This document shows, piece by piece, positions 1 through 8,135 of a stretch of 32,684 nt of DNA. Under the pieces are notes generated by a model. It was not told where the DNA came from. It was given only the letters and a program-made list of their open reading frames with translations, and did not search any database. Location of the stretch: the NCBI GenBank assembly GCA_903907935.1, contig CAIVQA010000035.1:1-32684 (forward strand), in the 5' to 3' direction. This DNA comes from an uncultured Francisellaceae bacterium. Lineage in GTDB: Bacteria > Pseudomonadota > Gammaproteobacteria > UBA6186 > Azoamicaceae. Numbering within the stretch: the stretch's first letter is position 1; every line of letters starts with the position of its first letter. A program made the translations under genes and the position numbers.

Positions 1-79
1 ACAACGTAGATAGGCAGGGTGTGTAAGCCTCGTGAGGGGTTGAGCTAACCTGTACTAATTAACCGTGAGTCTTGACTAT
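1..79 (+). rRNA. rrl: 23S ribosomal RNA, 3' end only
   Basis: The first bases match the conserved 3' end of bacterial 23S rRNA, including the stretches GTGTGTAAGC, TTGAGCTAACC, GTACTAAT and AACCGTGAG. The gene is cut by the window edge, so only the last 79 or so bases are here. The exact 3' end is set by comparison with the E. coli end and may be off by a few bases. No tRNA lies between it and the 5S gene; the 45-base spacer is plain AT-rich sequence. Confidence 0.95.
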
Positions 80-124
80 GTAACTTGAAGTATTTTATTA
101 TGCAATAAGTTGTATACCGAATTT

Positions 125-238
125 TTCCTGGTGACTATAGCGTATGGGTACCACACGATCCCATCTCGAACTCGAACGTGAATTCATACTGCGCTGATGA
201 TAGTAGGAATTTCCTGCTAAAGTAGGTATCGCCAGGAT
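125..238 (+). rRNA. rrf: 5S ribosomal RNA
   Basis: This is a 5S rRNA of about 114 bases. The closing helix is visible: TCCTGGTGA at 126-134 pairs with TCGCCAGGA at 229-237. Inside it are the usual 5S landmarks, with CCCATCTCGAACTCG at 160-174 corresponding to the conserved CCGAACTC loop and AAAGTAGG at 219-226. It follows the 23S end by about 45 bases, as in a standard rRNA operon. Ends are estimated from the helix. Confidence 0.95.
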
Positions 239-255
239 TTTTATTTTGCCTTACC

Positions 256-292
256 TGCCCTCTCTACAAACAGAGAGGGGGGAATATTTTTT
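256..292 (+). terminator. rRNA operon terminator
   Basis: A perfect 8-bp stem, CCCTCTCT (258-265) with AGAGAGGG (272-279), has a six-base loop and is followed by a T run (287-292). It lies 18 bases after the 5S gene and fits an intrinsic terminator for the rRNA operon. The T run touches the comF stop codon at 291-293, so the hairpin also sits at the end of comF on the opposite strand and may stop transcription from both sides. Confidence 0.85.
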
Positions 293-983
293 AAGCCCTA
301 CAAATACACCATATATCAATAATTATATTAGTGTTTTGTTTAAGAATGGCTTTACATAAACTTTTTATAGTGCCTCCAGTTGTTATTACGTCATCTAATA
401 TAGCTATATGTTTATATGGCAATGTAGTTGCTGTAAAAGCATGTTTAATATTAATATTTCTTTTATGTTTTAATAAACTAGCTTGATTAATAGTATTTTT
501 TGTTCTTATACAACTGGTATTATTAATTTTTATTGCTGTCATTTTAGTAACATATTTGCTTAGTTCAAATGCTTGATTAAATCCTCTAGATCGTAATCGA
601 TCTTTATGTAGTGGTACAGGTATTAAAGTAGTAGGCAGCGGATGGTATCGGTACCAATTATCTATTACAAAATTAGATAAAATTTTTCCTAAAAAATCAC
701 CATATATTAATTTTTGTTTAAATTTTAGATCTAAAATTAATTTTTTTATTGGATCTTGATATGCAAAAATTGTAAAAATTCTATTAAAATTATTATCGTT
801 TTCTTGGCAACTAGAACAAAATGATTGTTTATTTTGTTCTTCAAAAGTTAAAGCCTTTTGGCATTTAGCACATCTATATTTAATATTAGTAATCCATGGT
901 AATTTTGAATAACAAAATTCACAAGTACCAAATTTTATAGCAAGTTCTGTTTGACAAAAAAGGCAATTATTGTTTATTAGCAT
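291..983 (-). CDS. comF: ComF/GntX-family phosphoribosyltransferase-like protein
   Basis: 230 residues, normal for ComF/GntX. The N-terminus has a zinc-ribbon pattern (C7-x2-C10, C21-x2-C24, and a second pair of CxxC motifs further on). The C-terminal half is a type I phosphoribosyltransferase fold: an early P-V-P-L-H-x-x-R-x-x-x-R-G-F-N-Q-A block and the PRPP-binding loop around ILDDVITTGGT. Family members take part in DNA uptake (ComF) or in growth on DNA as a carbon source (GntX); the exact reaction is unknown. It is a single gene, convergent with the rRNA operon and divergent from the macro-domain gene across about 90 bp. The family call is secure; a role in competence is inference. Confidence 0.9.
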   Translation of the reverse strand: MLINNNCLFCQTELAIKFGTCEFCYSKLPWITNIKYRCAKCQKALTFEEQNKQSFCSSCQENDNNFNRIFTIFAYQDPIKKLILDLKFKQKLIYGDFLGKILSNFVIDNWYRYHPLPTTLIPVPLHKDRLRSRGFNQAFELSKYVTKMTAIKINNTSCIRTKNTINQASLLKHKRNINIKHAFTATTLPYKHIAILDDVITTGGTIKSLCKAILKQNTNIIIDIWCICRA

Positions 984-1005
984 ATAGATATTATGCTATG
1001 TGTTT

Positions 1006-1037
1006 TTAATTAATATATACTGAAATGTATTAATTAA
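1006..1037. promoter_or_regulatory. inverted repeat in a divergent promoter region
   Basis: TTAATTAATA (1006-1015) and TATTAATTAA (1028-1037) are perfect 10-base inverted arms 12 bases apart. They lie between the divergent comF and macro-domain genes, where an operator would be expected. The sequence is pure A/T, so chance is a real alternative in this genome. Confidence 0.3.
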
Positions 1038-1073
1038 AATAATAAGGAATGAGCACGAAATAAGTTGGGATAA

Positions 1074-2519
1074 ATGCCGCCTCAAATACCACCAAAAAAA
1101 ATACAACCAACAGGATCTAAGCAAGCAATCACTATAGCAGATCAAGGTGTGTTGGCTACTAATGCGGAATGTATAGTTAATGCAGCTGCTAATACTAAAG
1201 GATTTGCTCCAGATCCAAAGAAACCTGGGGGAGGTTGGGGAGGGATAGCTAAAGCTATCTTTGGAGCAGTTCAATTAGGCGAGAAAGTAAAAGGTGGTAA
1301 AGGACAAGCAAAAAATTTTGCTGAGGATTGGAGTAAACATTGGACGGAATCAGTAGATGATTTAACTGGTCAAGCGCGGTTTGTAACAGATGATAAGGGG
1401 AATCCTGCAACATTTAAGCTTGCTACGAGCGACGATGATGGCAATGTTACACTAAGAGGCGAAAAAAAAATAATTCATGCTGTTGCGGTGGATAATCATG
1501 ATCATCCGTATCAACCTTTAGATCCTGGTAATAAAGAAAAATTAAAGAATGCGTATTTAAATGCTTTAAAAGCAGCTAAAGATAAAGGTGTAAAATCTAT
1601 AGCAATTCCTCCTCTAGGAATTGGGGTATTTAAGGTGTTGCCAGAAGAATCGGCACAATGTGCTGCAGAAGCGATTAAAGATTTTAACAAGGCATTTCCT
1701 GATAATAATTTAAATATTACTATGTTAGTACAAGGTATGCAATCAGATGATAGCATACGTGAATGTATAAAGGGTACAAGTACACCAAAAAATCCAGATT
1801 TTCTTGCCGACAGATTTCAATTAGCGTTACGCGCAAATTTAGCAGAAGATATTGAAGAAAAAACTAATGTTCAACAGCTTTTACAAAGTATTCATAAAAA
1901 GTTAGGAATAAAATTACCAACATCAAGTGCACCAGCAGATGTTGAGCCAAATCCGGAATCTGACAATCCATCCCCAGCTAGCCCTAAGAAAGGCTTATTG
2001 GATCAAATGGCACAAGAAACTTGTTTTTTCCCGAGTATTAATATAAAAAATTTAAATGAAATTTTTAGTGATACTTCCGTATTTACTGAAGGACTAAAAG
2101 TAACACAAAACGATGGTAGTGTTAATATACAAGGTGATAAGGCTCAAAATTTAGCGGTTATTGAAAAAAATTCTGCAACATTTCCCCCTCAGGCTACTCA
2201 AAAAGGTGATGAGGGTACATTTACTGATCAACAAGCAAAAATAGCAGTAAAACTTATAGAAATGTCATTAAATAAATCTAACCCTAAACCTACAGAAGAA
2301 AAACCATTAATTATTGATGCTAGTAATTTTGATGAAGCTGCTTTAAAAAAATTAGTTGAAGCATGCCAAAAAAACCAACCTCCACTAGAGAATGTTAAGC
2401 TTTGTGATAAAAATAATAATAAAGAATACGACTTATCACCAAAAAAACCGTCTGAATCGGCTAAAATGGAAGAAGGAGCAACATTAACTGTAACATCACC
2501 AAAAAAACTTGGAACATAA
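1074..2519 (+). CDS. macro-domain protein with a long SPKK-bearing tail
   Basis: 481 residues. Residues about 18-220 form a macro domain, the fold that binds ADP-ribose and often removes it from proteins or nucleic acids. Visible family blocks are CIVNAAAN (33-40), the glycine loop GGGWGGIAKAI (52-62), KIIHAVAVD (132-140) and SIAIPPLGIGVF (175-186). The other half (about 240-481) is not recognised. It is proline- and lysine-rich in places and carries SPKK three times (303-306, 455-458, 475-478), the last almost at the C-terminus. No signal peptide or membrane segment is seen. A stop codon directly precedes the ATG, so the start cannot be earlier; the ribosome site is weak. The next gene follows after 12 bp, suggesting co-transcription. 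A stand-alone macro domain with an added tail could be an intracellular ADP-ribosylation factor or a secreted effector; I cannot decide. Confidence 0.8.
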   Translation: MPPQIPPKKIQPTGSKQAITIADQGVLATNAECIVNAAANTKGFAPDPKKPGGGWGGIAKAIFGAVQLGEKVKGGKGQAKNFAEDWSKHWTESVDDLTGQARFVTDDKGNPATFKLATSDDDGNVTLRGEKKIIHAVAVDNHDHPYQPLDPGNKEKLKNAYLNALKAAKDKGVKSIAIPPLGIGVFKVLPEESAQCAAEAIKDFNKAFPDNNLNITMLVQGMQSDDSIRECIKGTSTPKNPDFLADRFQLALRANLAEDIEEKTNVQQLLQSIHKKLGIKLPTSSAPADVEPNPESDNPSPASPKKGLLDQMAQETCFFPSINIKNLNEIFSDTSVFTEGLKVTQNDGSVNIQGDKAQNLAVIEKNSATFPPQATQKGDEGTFTDQQAKIAVKLIEMSLNKSNPKPTEEKPLIIDASNFDEAALKKLVEACQKNQPPLENVKLCDKNNNKEYDLSPKKPSESAKMEEGATLTVTSPKKLGT

Positions 2520-2531
2520 AGGATCATTAGA

Positions 2532-3533
2532 ATGTGTATAAGTAAATTATTTAAATTACCAAAAAAGAATTTAATTATTATAGCCGGAGTAATTTTGGTT
2601 TTTTTATTAATAATTTTTTGGGGATCTTTGTTTGGATCAAAGAAATCATCAGGAGGAGCAAAAAAACTAGTACTTATTATACAAAATGCGGAACATCCAG
2701 CATTAAATGCTACTAGAAGAGGTATTTTGGAGTTATTGCAAAGCAATAAAGATATTAAAGTAACGTTTCAGTCGGCTCAAGATCAGGATCTACTAGCATC
2801 ACAAATAGCTAAAAAATTTGTAAGTGCTAATCCTCTACCTGCAGTTATGGTTGGGATTGGTACTATGGCTACCCAAGCGTTGATAGCTACTAGAGGTAAT
2901 AATTTGATCCCTATTGTATTTAGTTCCGTAACCGATCCAATGAATTTTAAATCGATAAAAATTCCCAATAGTCCTGATTCTATGATAACAGGTGTTTCTA
3001 GTTATATTGATCCTAGCTTACATTTTGACTTATTTAAAAAAATCTTACCAAATCTTTCTACTGTTGGGATCCTTTATAATCCGGCAAATCTTAATTCGGT
3101 TATTTTAGTAGAAATGATGAAAAAAATTGCAGCTGTTAAAAATTTACAGCTTATGGTTGCTACAATCAATAATAGTGAAGATGTTGTTCAAGCTATGCAT
3201 ACATTAATGGATCATCATGTACAGGCGGTATTTATTAACAATGACAATACTGCTTTGTCGGCATTTAAATCTATTGTCAATATTAGTACTAAGAATAAAA
3301 TTCCAGTATTTTGTAGTAATGTAGATTTACTTGATGAAGGAGCATTAGCAGTATTAGGCGTTAATCAATATGAAATTGGTAAACAAACCGGTGGATTAAT
3401 TATTAGGGTCTTAAAGGGTGAAAAAACGAATACTATGCCAGTTATTTTTCCAAGGCAAACTGAAGTTCATGTTAATTTTAAAAAAGCAACTGAGCTTGGT
3501 ATAAAAGTTCCGGATCATATTAAAGTAGATTGA
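2532..3533 (+). CDS. membrane-anchored ABC-type substrate-binding protein
   Basis: 333 residues of the ABC_sub_bind (TrpX-like, PF04392) family, periplasmic binding proteins for amino acids or similar small ligands. A strongly hydrophobic segment at about residues 13-34 follows a basic start and has no clear signal-peptidase site or lipobox, so it probably anchors the protein in the inner membrane with the binding domain outside. The mature part shows the two-lobed pattern of the family (GIGTMATQAL, PIVFSSVTDPM, a conserved GVSSYID, TVGILYNPAN, and ALAVLGVNQYEIGKQTG near the end). The start is supported by GGAT 10 bases before the ATG. It lies 12 bp after the macro-domain gene. No permease or ATPase gene is adjacent, so the transporter partners must be elsewhere or absent. 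Confidence 0.85.
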   Translation: MCISKLFKLPKKNLIIIAGVILVFLLIIFWGSLFGSKKSSGGAKKLVLIIQNAEHPALNATRRGILELLQSNKDIKVTFQSAQDQDLLASQIAKKFVSANPLPAVMVGIGTMATQALIATRGNNLIPIVFSSVTDPMNFKSIKIPNSPDSMITGVSSYIDPSLHFDLFKKILPNLSTVGILYNPANLNSVILVEMMKKIAAVKNLQLMVATINNSEDVVQAMHTLMDHHVQAVFINNDNTALSAFKSIVNISTKNKIPVFCSNVDLLDEGALAVLGVNQYEIGKQTGGLIIRVLKGEKTNTMPVIFPRQTEVHVNFKKATELGIKVPDHIKVD

Positions 3534-3561
3534 TATAGAAAATATAACTGGAAAACTTAAA

Positions 3562-5790
3562 CTATATATATTTGCACTTGAGGCCTCTTCTGCTAAGAGG
3601 CGTATCTTGTTTTACTGATTCAGTGATTTGTTGTAAGTAGTTTAGAGTTGTAGCAGATTGTTTTTTAGATGTTTTCTTTAGAACGTTAAGTACTTGTTCC
3701 ATAGTCTTTACTAACTTATCATCATGTTCCGAATATCCTGGCATCTTTTTTAATTTGCCATTAGTACTATAGCGACTATCTTGTATTAAACTAAGGTTAG
3801 GTTGAGCAGCTTTTAAGTCTTGCTCAGCTGCTAGGGCATCTAATCTATTTGCTTCTTCTATGTTTTTTTGAATACCATAACCTATACGGTACCTTAGTGC
3901 TAGAGCATATTGTGCATCGCAACATCCTTGATCTGCAGATTGCTTTAACCATTTATTTGCTTCTTCATCATTTTTTTCTACTCCATCTCCGTTAGCAAAC
4001 CGTTGTCCAAGAAGATATTGAGCTCGTAATTCACCAAGTTCAGCGGCTTTTTTCAAATACATTAATGCTTTGGTATCATCTTTAGGGTTTATTAAGTTTC
4101 CATCTGTAAATATTAATGCAAGACGATATGTTGCTAAATCGTCATTTTGTTCAGCAGCTTTTGTATATAGATCAAATGCTTTAGTTTGATATATTCTTGC
4201 TAGAACTAGGGCCTTATTACGTTTTTCAATACAAGCTGTTGATGTTCTAATTTTATTACCCTTGTTAATATCCGACGTATTAGAAGATTTTGGTTGATAC
4301 CATTGTAACGTTGTTCGATCATCTTCTGTGAAGCCTTCCAGACTATTATATTCGTCGGCAAGAAAGCGTTGTGCTGGAGCGCAATTTTGTGCGGCTGATG
4401 CTTGAAGTAATTTTAATCCTTGTGAGCGATTAGTGGGGAATAATGTTCCAGTTAAATACTTTGTAGCAAGACAATACTTGGCTTCATGGTATTCTTGTTC
4501 GGCAGATTTAATATAATATGATTTTGCCTTTGATTCGTCTTTAGGTAAACCCATTGTACCAGTTTCATAATAGGCAGCAAGATTCAATTGAGCATATGGG
4601 CAGTCGTTATCTGCTGCTTGATGTAATAATTTTATTGCCAGAGATAGATCTTTGGGAACATTATTACCTTTAAGGTATTCTTTTCCAAGGTATGTCTTGG
4701 CCAAAGAGAAACCTTGGTTAGAGGATAAATTTAATAATTCTAAGCCCTTACTTACATCCTTAAATGTTTCAACAAATAAGTACATAACGCCCAAGTGACA
4801 CTGTCCAGCTGGATGATGTTGTTTAGCAGAGACAGTAAATAGTTCGAATGCTTTTTGAAGATCTTTAGGAACATGTTTGCCGGCTTTATGTAGTAACCCT
4901 AAGTTAGCTTGAGCAGCAGCATTATTTTGAGCAGCGGATAATTTAAATAATTTAACAGCCTCCTCTTCGTTTTTAGGTATTAATTTACCGTCCATATATG
5001 CTTCCCCAAGGTTATTTTGCCCTGCAGCATTACCTTGTTCGGAGGCTAGTTTAAATAATTTAATAGCCTCGATTTCATTTTTAGGTATTATTTTTCCTTT
5101 TAGATATATTTCTCCAAGATTATTCTGCGCTGCAGCATTACCTTGTTCGGAGGCTAGTTTAAATAATTTAACAGCTTCAATTTCATTTTTAGGTACTATG
5201 TCCCCTTTTAGATATATTTCTCCAAGAATATTTTGTGCTGTAGCATGATCTGTTTGATCTGATAATTCAATTTTACTATTTAAATATGCTTCAGCAAGAT
5301 TAATAAGGTTATTTTTAGCATCAACATATCTTTGCTTGGCAGCCAGCACAAATAATTTAATTGCATTAAGTATATTTTTAGCTACCATTTTACCTTTTAG
5401 ATATGCTTCACCAAGATTATTTTGCGATGGAGCATAGCCTTGCATAGCAGCTTCCTTATACCATCTAATTGCTTTAGAGTAATTAGTAGTTCTCATTCCC
5501 TCAATACTTAATGTTGCTAATTTATCCCCTTTTTTAGCGTCTTGTTGAAGTTGAGTGATTAATGTAGTTATGAAAGAAGTATATTTTGGATTAATAACAG
5601 TTATTTCGGCTATTAACTCTGGAGATGGATCGGTGTATATTTCTGCTAGTTTATGTTGAGCTAGAGCATCACCATCATAAGCCATTTGCTGACAACGCAA
5701 AAAACTTTCTTTTTGTTTTGATATATCATATTGATTAGTTAATTTTTGATCTAATTTCATAGAAGGATCAATAAATATTGTCTTTAACAT
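3562..5790 (-). CDS. Sel1-repeat protein
   Basis: 742 residues made almost entirely of Sel1-like (SLR) repeats, roughly 13 copies of a 36-residue helix-turn-helix unit of the form A-x-x-x-L-G-x-x-Y-x-x-G-x-x-V-x-K-D/N-x-x-x-A-x-x-x-x-x-x-A-A-x-Q-G. Repeats fill about residues 35-680, with a non-repeat linker around 500-530 and a lysine-rich tail. No signal peptide or membrane segment is seen, unlike the exported LpnE/EnhC type. SLR proteins are protein-interaction scaffolds and are common in Legionella and Coxiella, where several affect host-cell entry or trafficking; a similar role here is only inference. It stands alone: convergent with the binding-protein gene (28-bp gap) and about 147 bp after folC in the same direction. 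Confidence 0.9.
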   Translation of the reverse strand: MLKTIFIDPSMKLDQKLTNQYDISKQKESFLRCQQMAYDGDALAQHKLAEIYTDPSPELIAEITVINPKYTSFITTLITQLQQDAKKGDKLATLSIEGMRTTNYSKAIRWYKEAAMQGYAPSQNNLGEAYLKGKMVAKNILNAIKLFVLAAKQRYVDAKNNLINLAEAYLNSKIELSDQTDHATAQNILGEIYLKGDIVPKNEIEAVKLFKLASEQGNAAAQNNLGEIYLKGKIIPKNEIEAIKLFKLASEQGNAAGQNNLGEAYMDGKLIPKNEEEAVKLFKLSAAQNNAAAQANLGLLHKAGKHVPKDLQKAFELFTVSAKQHHPAGQCHLGVMYLFVETFKDVSKGLELLNLSSNQGFSLAKTYLGKEYLKGNNVPKDLSLAIKLLHQAADNDCPYAQLNLAAYYETGTMGLPKDESKAKSYYIKSAEQEYHEAKYCLATKYLTGTLFPTNRSQGLKLLQASAAQNCAPAQRFLADEYNSLEGFTEDDRTTLQWYQPKSSNTSDINKGNKIRTSTACIEKRNKALVLARIYQTKAFDLYTKAAEQNDDLATYRLALIFTDGNLINPKDDTKALMYLKKAAELGELRAQYLLGQRFANGDGVEKNDEEANKWLKQSADQGCCDAQYALALRYRIGYGIQKNIEEANRLDALAAEQDLKAAQPNLSLIQDSRYSTNGKLKKMPGYSEHDDKLVKTMEQVLNVLKKTSKKQSATTLNYLQQITESVKQDTPLSRRGLKCKYI
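5031..5246 (-). repeat. 108-bp tandem duplication inside the Sel1 gene
   Basis: Two consecutive 108-bp units (5031-5138 and 5139-5246) differ at about 10 positions, and their first 33 bases are identical. Each encodes one 36-residue Sel1 repeat, so the period keeps the frame. The other repeats of the gene are far more diverged at DNA level, so this looks like the most recent unit duplication and a place where repeat number could change by recombination. Confidence 0.8.
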
Positions 5791-5937
5791 GATTGAAAAG
5801 CCTAAAATAATTATTAAGTAAATAAAATATTTATTTTATAGTTATAATTAATATTCATAAAATGTATGAAGGGTGTAGTATAGATATGGATTTATAATAA
5901 AGTCAATAAAAAATAATTGAAAATAAAACTTGATAAA

Positions 5938-7200
5938 TTAATTTTCATATTCAAAAATTTTTAATGCTGCAGATACCGTAAAAAAAGAACCAAAAACTAT
6001 AATTCTATCTATAGATGTACTACTATCAAGACTAGATCTTATAGCATACTGCATACCATTACAGCTAACGACTGGTTTTTCGGTACAAGTTTTAATATTT
6101 TTTGCTAATTGATCTGCGGTTAGCAATCTAGAATTTTTTAGATCTACAGTATACCAACAATCAACTAGATTTAAAAAAGGCTTAATTACTCCTTGCCAAT
6201 CTTTATCTTTACAAATATTAATAATAACTTGAGTTTTACCCATTACTGGTTGCGAATTGAGTTTTTTTGCCAACCATACTGCTGCTTCTGGATTATGAGC
6301 AACATCAAAAATTATTTCACAATGTTTTCTATGAATTTGAAATCTACCAAAAATTTTTAAATTTGCTAGAGCCAGCCTAATTTGTTGCTCAGAAATATCA
6401 AAAGATAAGCTGTCTATAGCGGTTATAGCACAAGCAGCATTTTGTGCTGGAAACGAGGTAATTAGCAAATTATTAATAGTTCTATAGTTGCTTTTATAGG
6501 CCCAACATTCTTTAGATTCTTCTACCCAAAAATCTTCTCCGAGGTGTTTTATATTAGAATTACAAGAATTGGCAATAGTTTTAATTGTGTTAAAGCCATT
6601 ATCTGTTCCACAAATAGTAATACTATTTTTTTTAATAATGCCGGCTTTTTCGTAAGCGATATCATTAATAGTATTTCCTAAATATTGACAATGATCTAAA
6701 CCAACAGATGTAATTATACTCACATTATTATTTATTATATTTACCGCATCTAAACGTCCACCTAACCCAACTTCTAGAATGATTAAATCTAAATGATGAT
6801 TTTTAAAAACATTTAGTGCTGCTAGTGTTGCAAATTCAAAATAAGTAAGTCTATGTTCGTTTGGGATGTTAGCATTTATTGATTGAAAGCTTTCGATACA
6901 TTCTTGTTCTGAAATTGGTTCACTGTTAATTTTGATCCTTTCGGTAAAAGAAAACATATGCGGAGAAGTATAACTACCAACCTGTAAATTAGCAGCTATG
7001 GCTATAGCCTCTAAAACGGCAACCGTAGATCCTTTGCCGTTTGTCCCGGCGACAGTGATTACAGGGCAAGAAAATTTATCGAGTTGTAGCATTTTTGCAA
7101 TGGCTAAAATTTTGTCTAAGCCAAGCTTTATAGCATTGTCTCTATAACTGTCTAACCAAGATAACCAGTCTTCTATAGTTTTGTTTTCTTTGATTAACAT
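5938..7200 (-). CDS. folC: dihydrofolate synthase / folylpolyglutamate synthase
   Basis: 420 residues, typical of bifunctional FolC, which joins glutamate to dihydropteroate and then extends the glutamate tail of folates, using ATP in the cytoplasm. The Mur-ligase-type P-loop is ITVAGTNGKGST (48-59). Other family blocks are YTSPH (77-81), TYFEFATLAAL (119-129), EVGLGGRLDAVN (143-154), SVGLDH (165-170), YEKAGIIK (183-190) and FDVAHNP further on. It is the last gene of the fol operon, starting 5 bp after the radical SAM gene, and completes the pathway begun by folE and the folK-folP fusion at the other end of the same unit. Identification is secure. Confidence 0.96.
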   Translation of the reverse strand: MLIKENKTIEDWLSWLDSYRDNAIKLGLDKILAIAKMLQLDKFSCPVITVAGTNGKGSTVAVLEAIAIAANLQVGSYTSPHMFSFTERIKINSEPISEQECIESFQSINANIPNEHRLTYFEFATLAALNVFKNHHLDLIILEVGLGGRLDAVNIINNNVSIITSVGLDHCQYLGNTINDIAYEKAGIIKKNSITICGTDNGFNTIKTIANSCNSNIKHLGEDFWVEESKECWAYKSNYRTINNLLITSFPAQNAACAITAIDSLSFDISEQQIRLALANLKIFGRFQIHRKHCEIIFDVAHNPEAAVWLAKKLNSQPVMGKTQVIINICKDKDWQGVIKPFLNLVDCWYTVDLKNSRLLTADQLAKNIKTCTEKPVVSCNGMQYAIRSSLDSSTSIDRIIVFGSFFTVSAALKIFEYEN

Positions 7201-7205
7201 TTTAT

Positions 7206-8135
7206 TTATAAATACTCTAATTTATATTTATACGAATCAACTAGATTTATATTATTATGCAAAAAGGTTTTTATATATTGCCCACAATTGCTACCAATTT
7301 TATTTTCTTCCAGTTCTCCAATACTTACAATACACTCATACCCTGCCTGCTTTATGTCTAAAACTAATGCTTCAATATTAATATGGCTTATAAGATTATT
7401 TTTTGTTGCTGCTAATGTGGGATTAATTGGGGTTATTTTTATTAAAAATTTGTTAGGATTAAAATATTTTTTTAATATCTTTACTTCTAATGGGGAAGAA
7501 TTTGCCAATGCAAAGTTTAAGGTAATTTTTCTATCGCCAGTAGAATAAAAATTTTCTCCATAACTTGCTATTTCTGCAAAATTCCATTTTTTTATTGGAA
7601 TAATATTGTCTCTAACTGCCAGATCGGTTGAATGAATAGAAAACTGTAATTGAAATTTACCATTACCATATAATTTATTTTTTATGGTTATTAGTCTTTC
7701 AAGAAAATACTTGGTTTTACTGCAATAAGGAGCAACAGTAGAAATAGATGGCATTAAACCAGGAATATCATATAGGCTTGGTAAGTTTTCAAGTACATCT
7801 AAGACAGCAAAATTTAATGTTGGTTCTCCTACTCTTGCGAATTGTATTTTAAACTTTTCTACTAGTATCTTTTGATCTGTAAATCTTTTATTAATCATAT
7901 ATTCTATTTGCCAAAGAATTTCGTTTTTGGTTAATTTTCTTTTATAAGAATTGCCGGCATCGCACATCTTACATTTTACTGGACACCCAACCAGAGAAGA
8001 AACGATTAGTACCCATTTACTAGATCTGGGTAATGGTGGTTGCACAGATTCAACAAATTCTATTAAATCTCCATTACTTTCTGCAATATATACAGTTGCT
8101 ATATTGTTTTCTGCAGTTTGAGCAATAATTTTCAA
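7206..8135 (-). CDS. RlmN/Cfr-like radical SAM protein lacking one catalytic Cys
   Basis: 309 residues, shorter than RlmN (about 380) because the N-terminal HhH-like domain is missing. The 4Fe-4S/SAM site is C51-x3-C55-x2-C58, preceded by VSSLVG as in RlmN, and followed by a GEPTLN SAM-contact motif. RlmN and Cfr use two further cysteines. The C-terminal one is present (C284, in SNCGQY, matching the ACGQL block of RlmN), but the one seven residues before the cluster (Cys118 of E. coli RlmN) is Ile44 here. That cysteine resolves the protein-RNA adduct, so standard C2 methylation of 23S A2503 is doubtful. The start is TTG, overlapping the upstream TGA as TTGA, with a strong AAAGGAG eight bases before it. 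The substrate is unknown; membership in the fol operon suggests cofactor chemistry. Confidence 0.8.
   Translation of the reverse strand: MKIIAQTAENNIATVYIAESNGDLIEFVESVQPPLPRSSKWVLIVSSLVGCPVKCKMCDAGNSYKRKLTKNEILWQIEYMINKRFTDQKILVEKFKIQFARVGEPTLNFAVLDVLENLPSLYDIPGLMPSISTVAPYCSKTKYFLERLITIKNKLYGNGKFQLQFSIHSTDLAVRDNIIPIKKWNFAEIASYGENFYSTGDRKITLNFALANSSPLEVKILKKYFNPNKFLIKITPINPTLAATKNNLISHINIEALVLDIKQAGYECIVSIGELEENKIGSNCGQYIKTFLHNNINLVDSYKYKLEYL

Noticed and set aside
80..124. A tRNA between 23S and 5S genes
   Set aside because: The spacer is 45 bases of AT-rich sequence, too short for a tRNA and without its conserved loops.
996..1274. Minus-strand frame of 92 codons opposite the start of the macro-domain gene
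   Set aside because: It is a shadow of the real plus-strand gene, with low-complexity composition and no family resemblance.
5031..5246. Regular direct repeats resembling a CRISPR array
   Set aside because: The 108-bp period is a whole number of codons, lies inside a coding frame and matches the 36-residue Sel1 unit; there are no unique spacers or cas genes.
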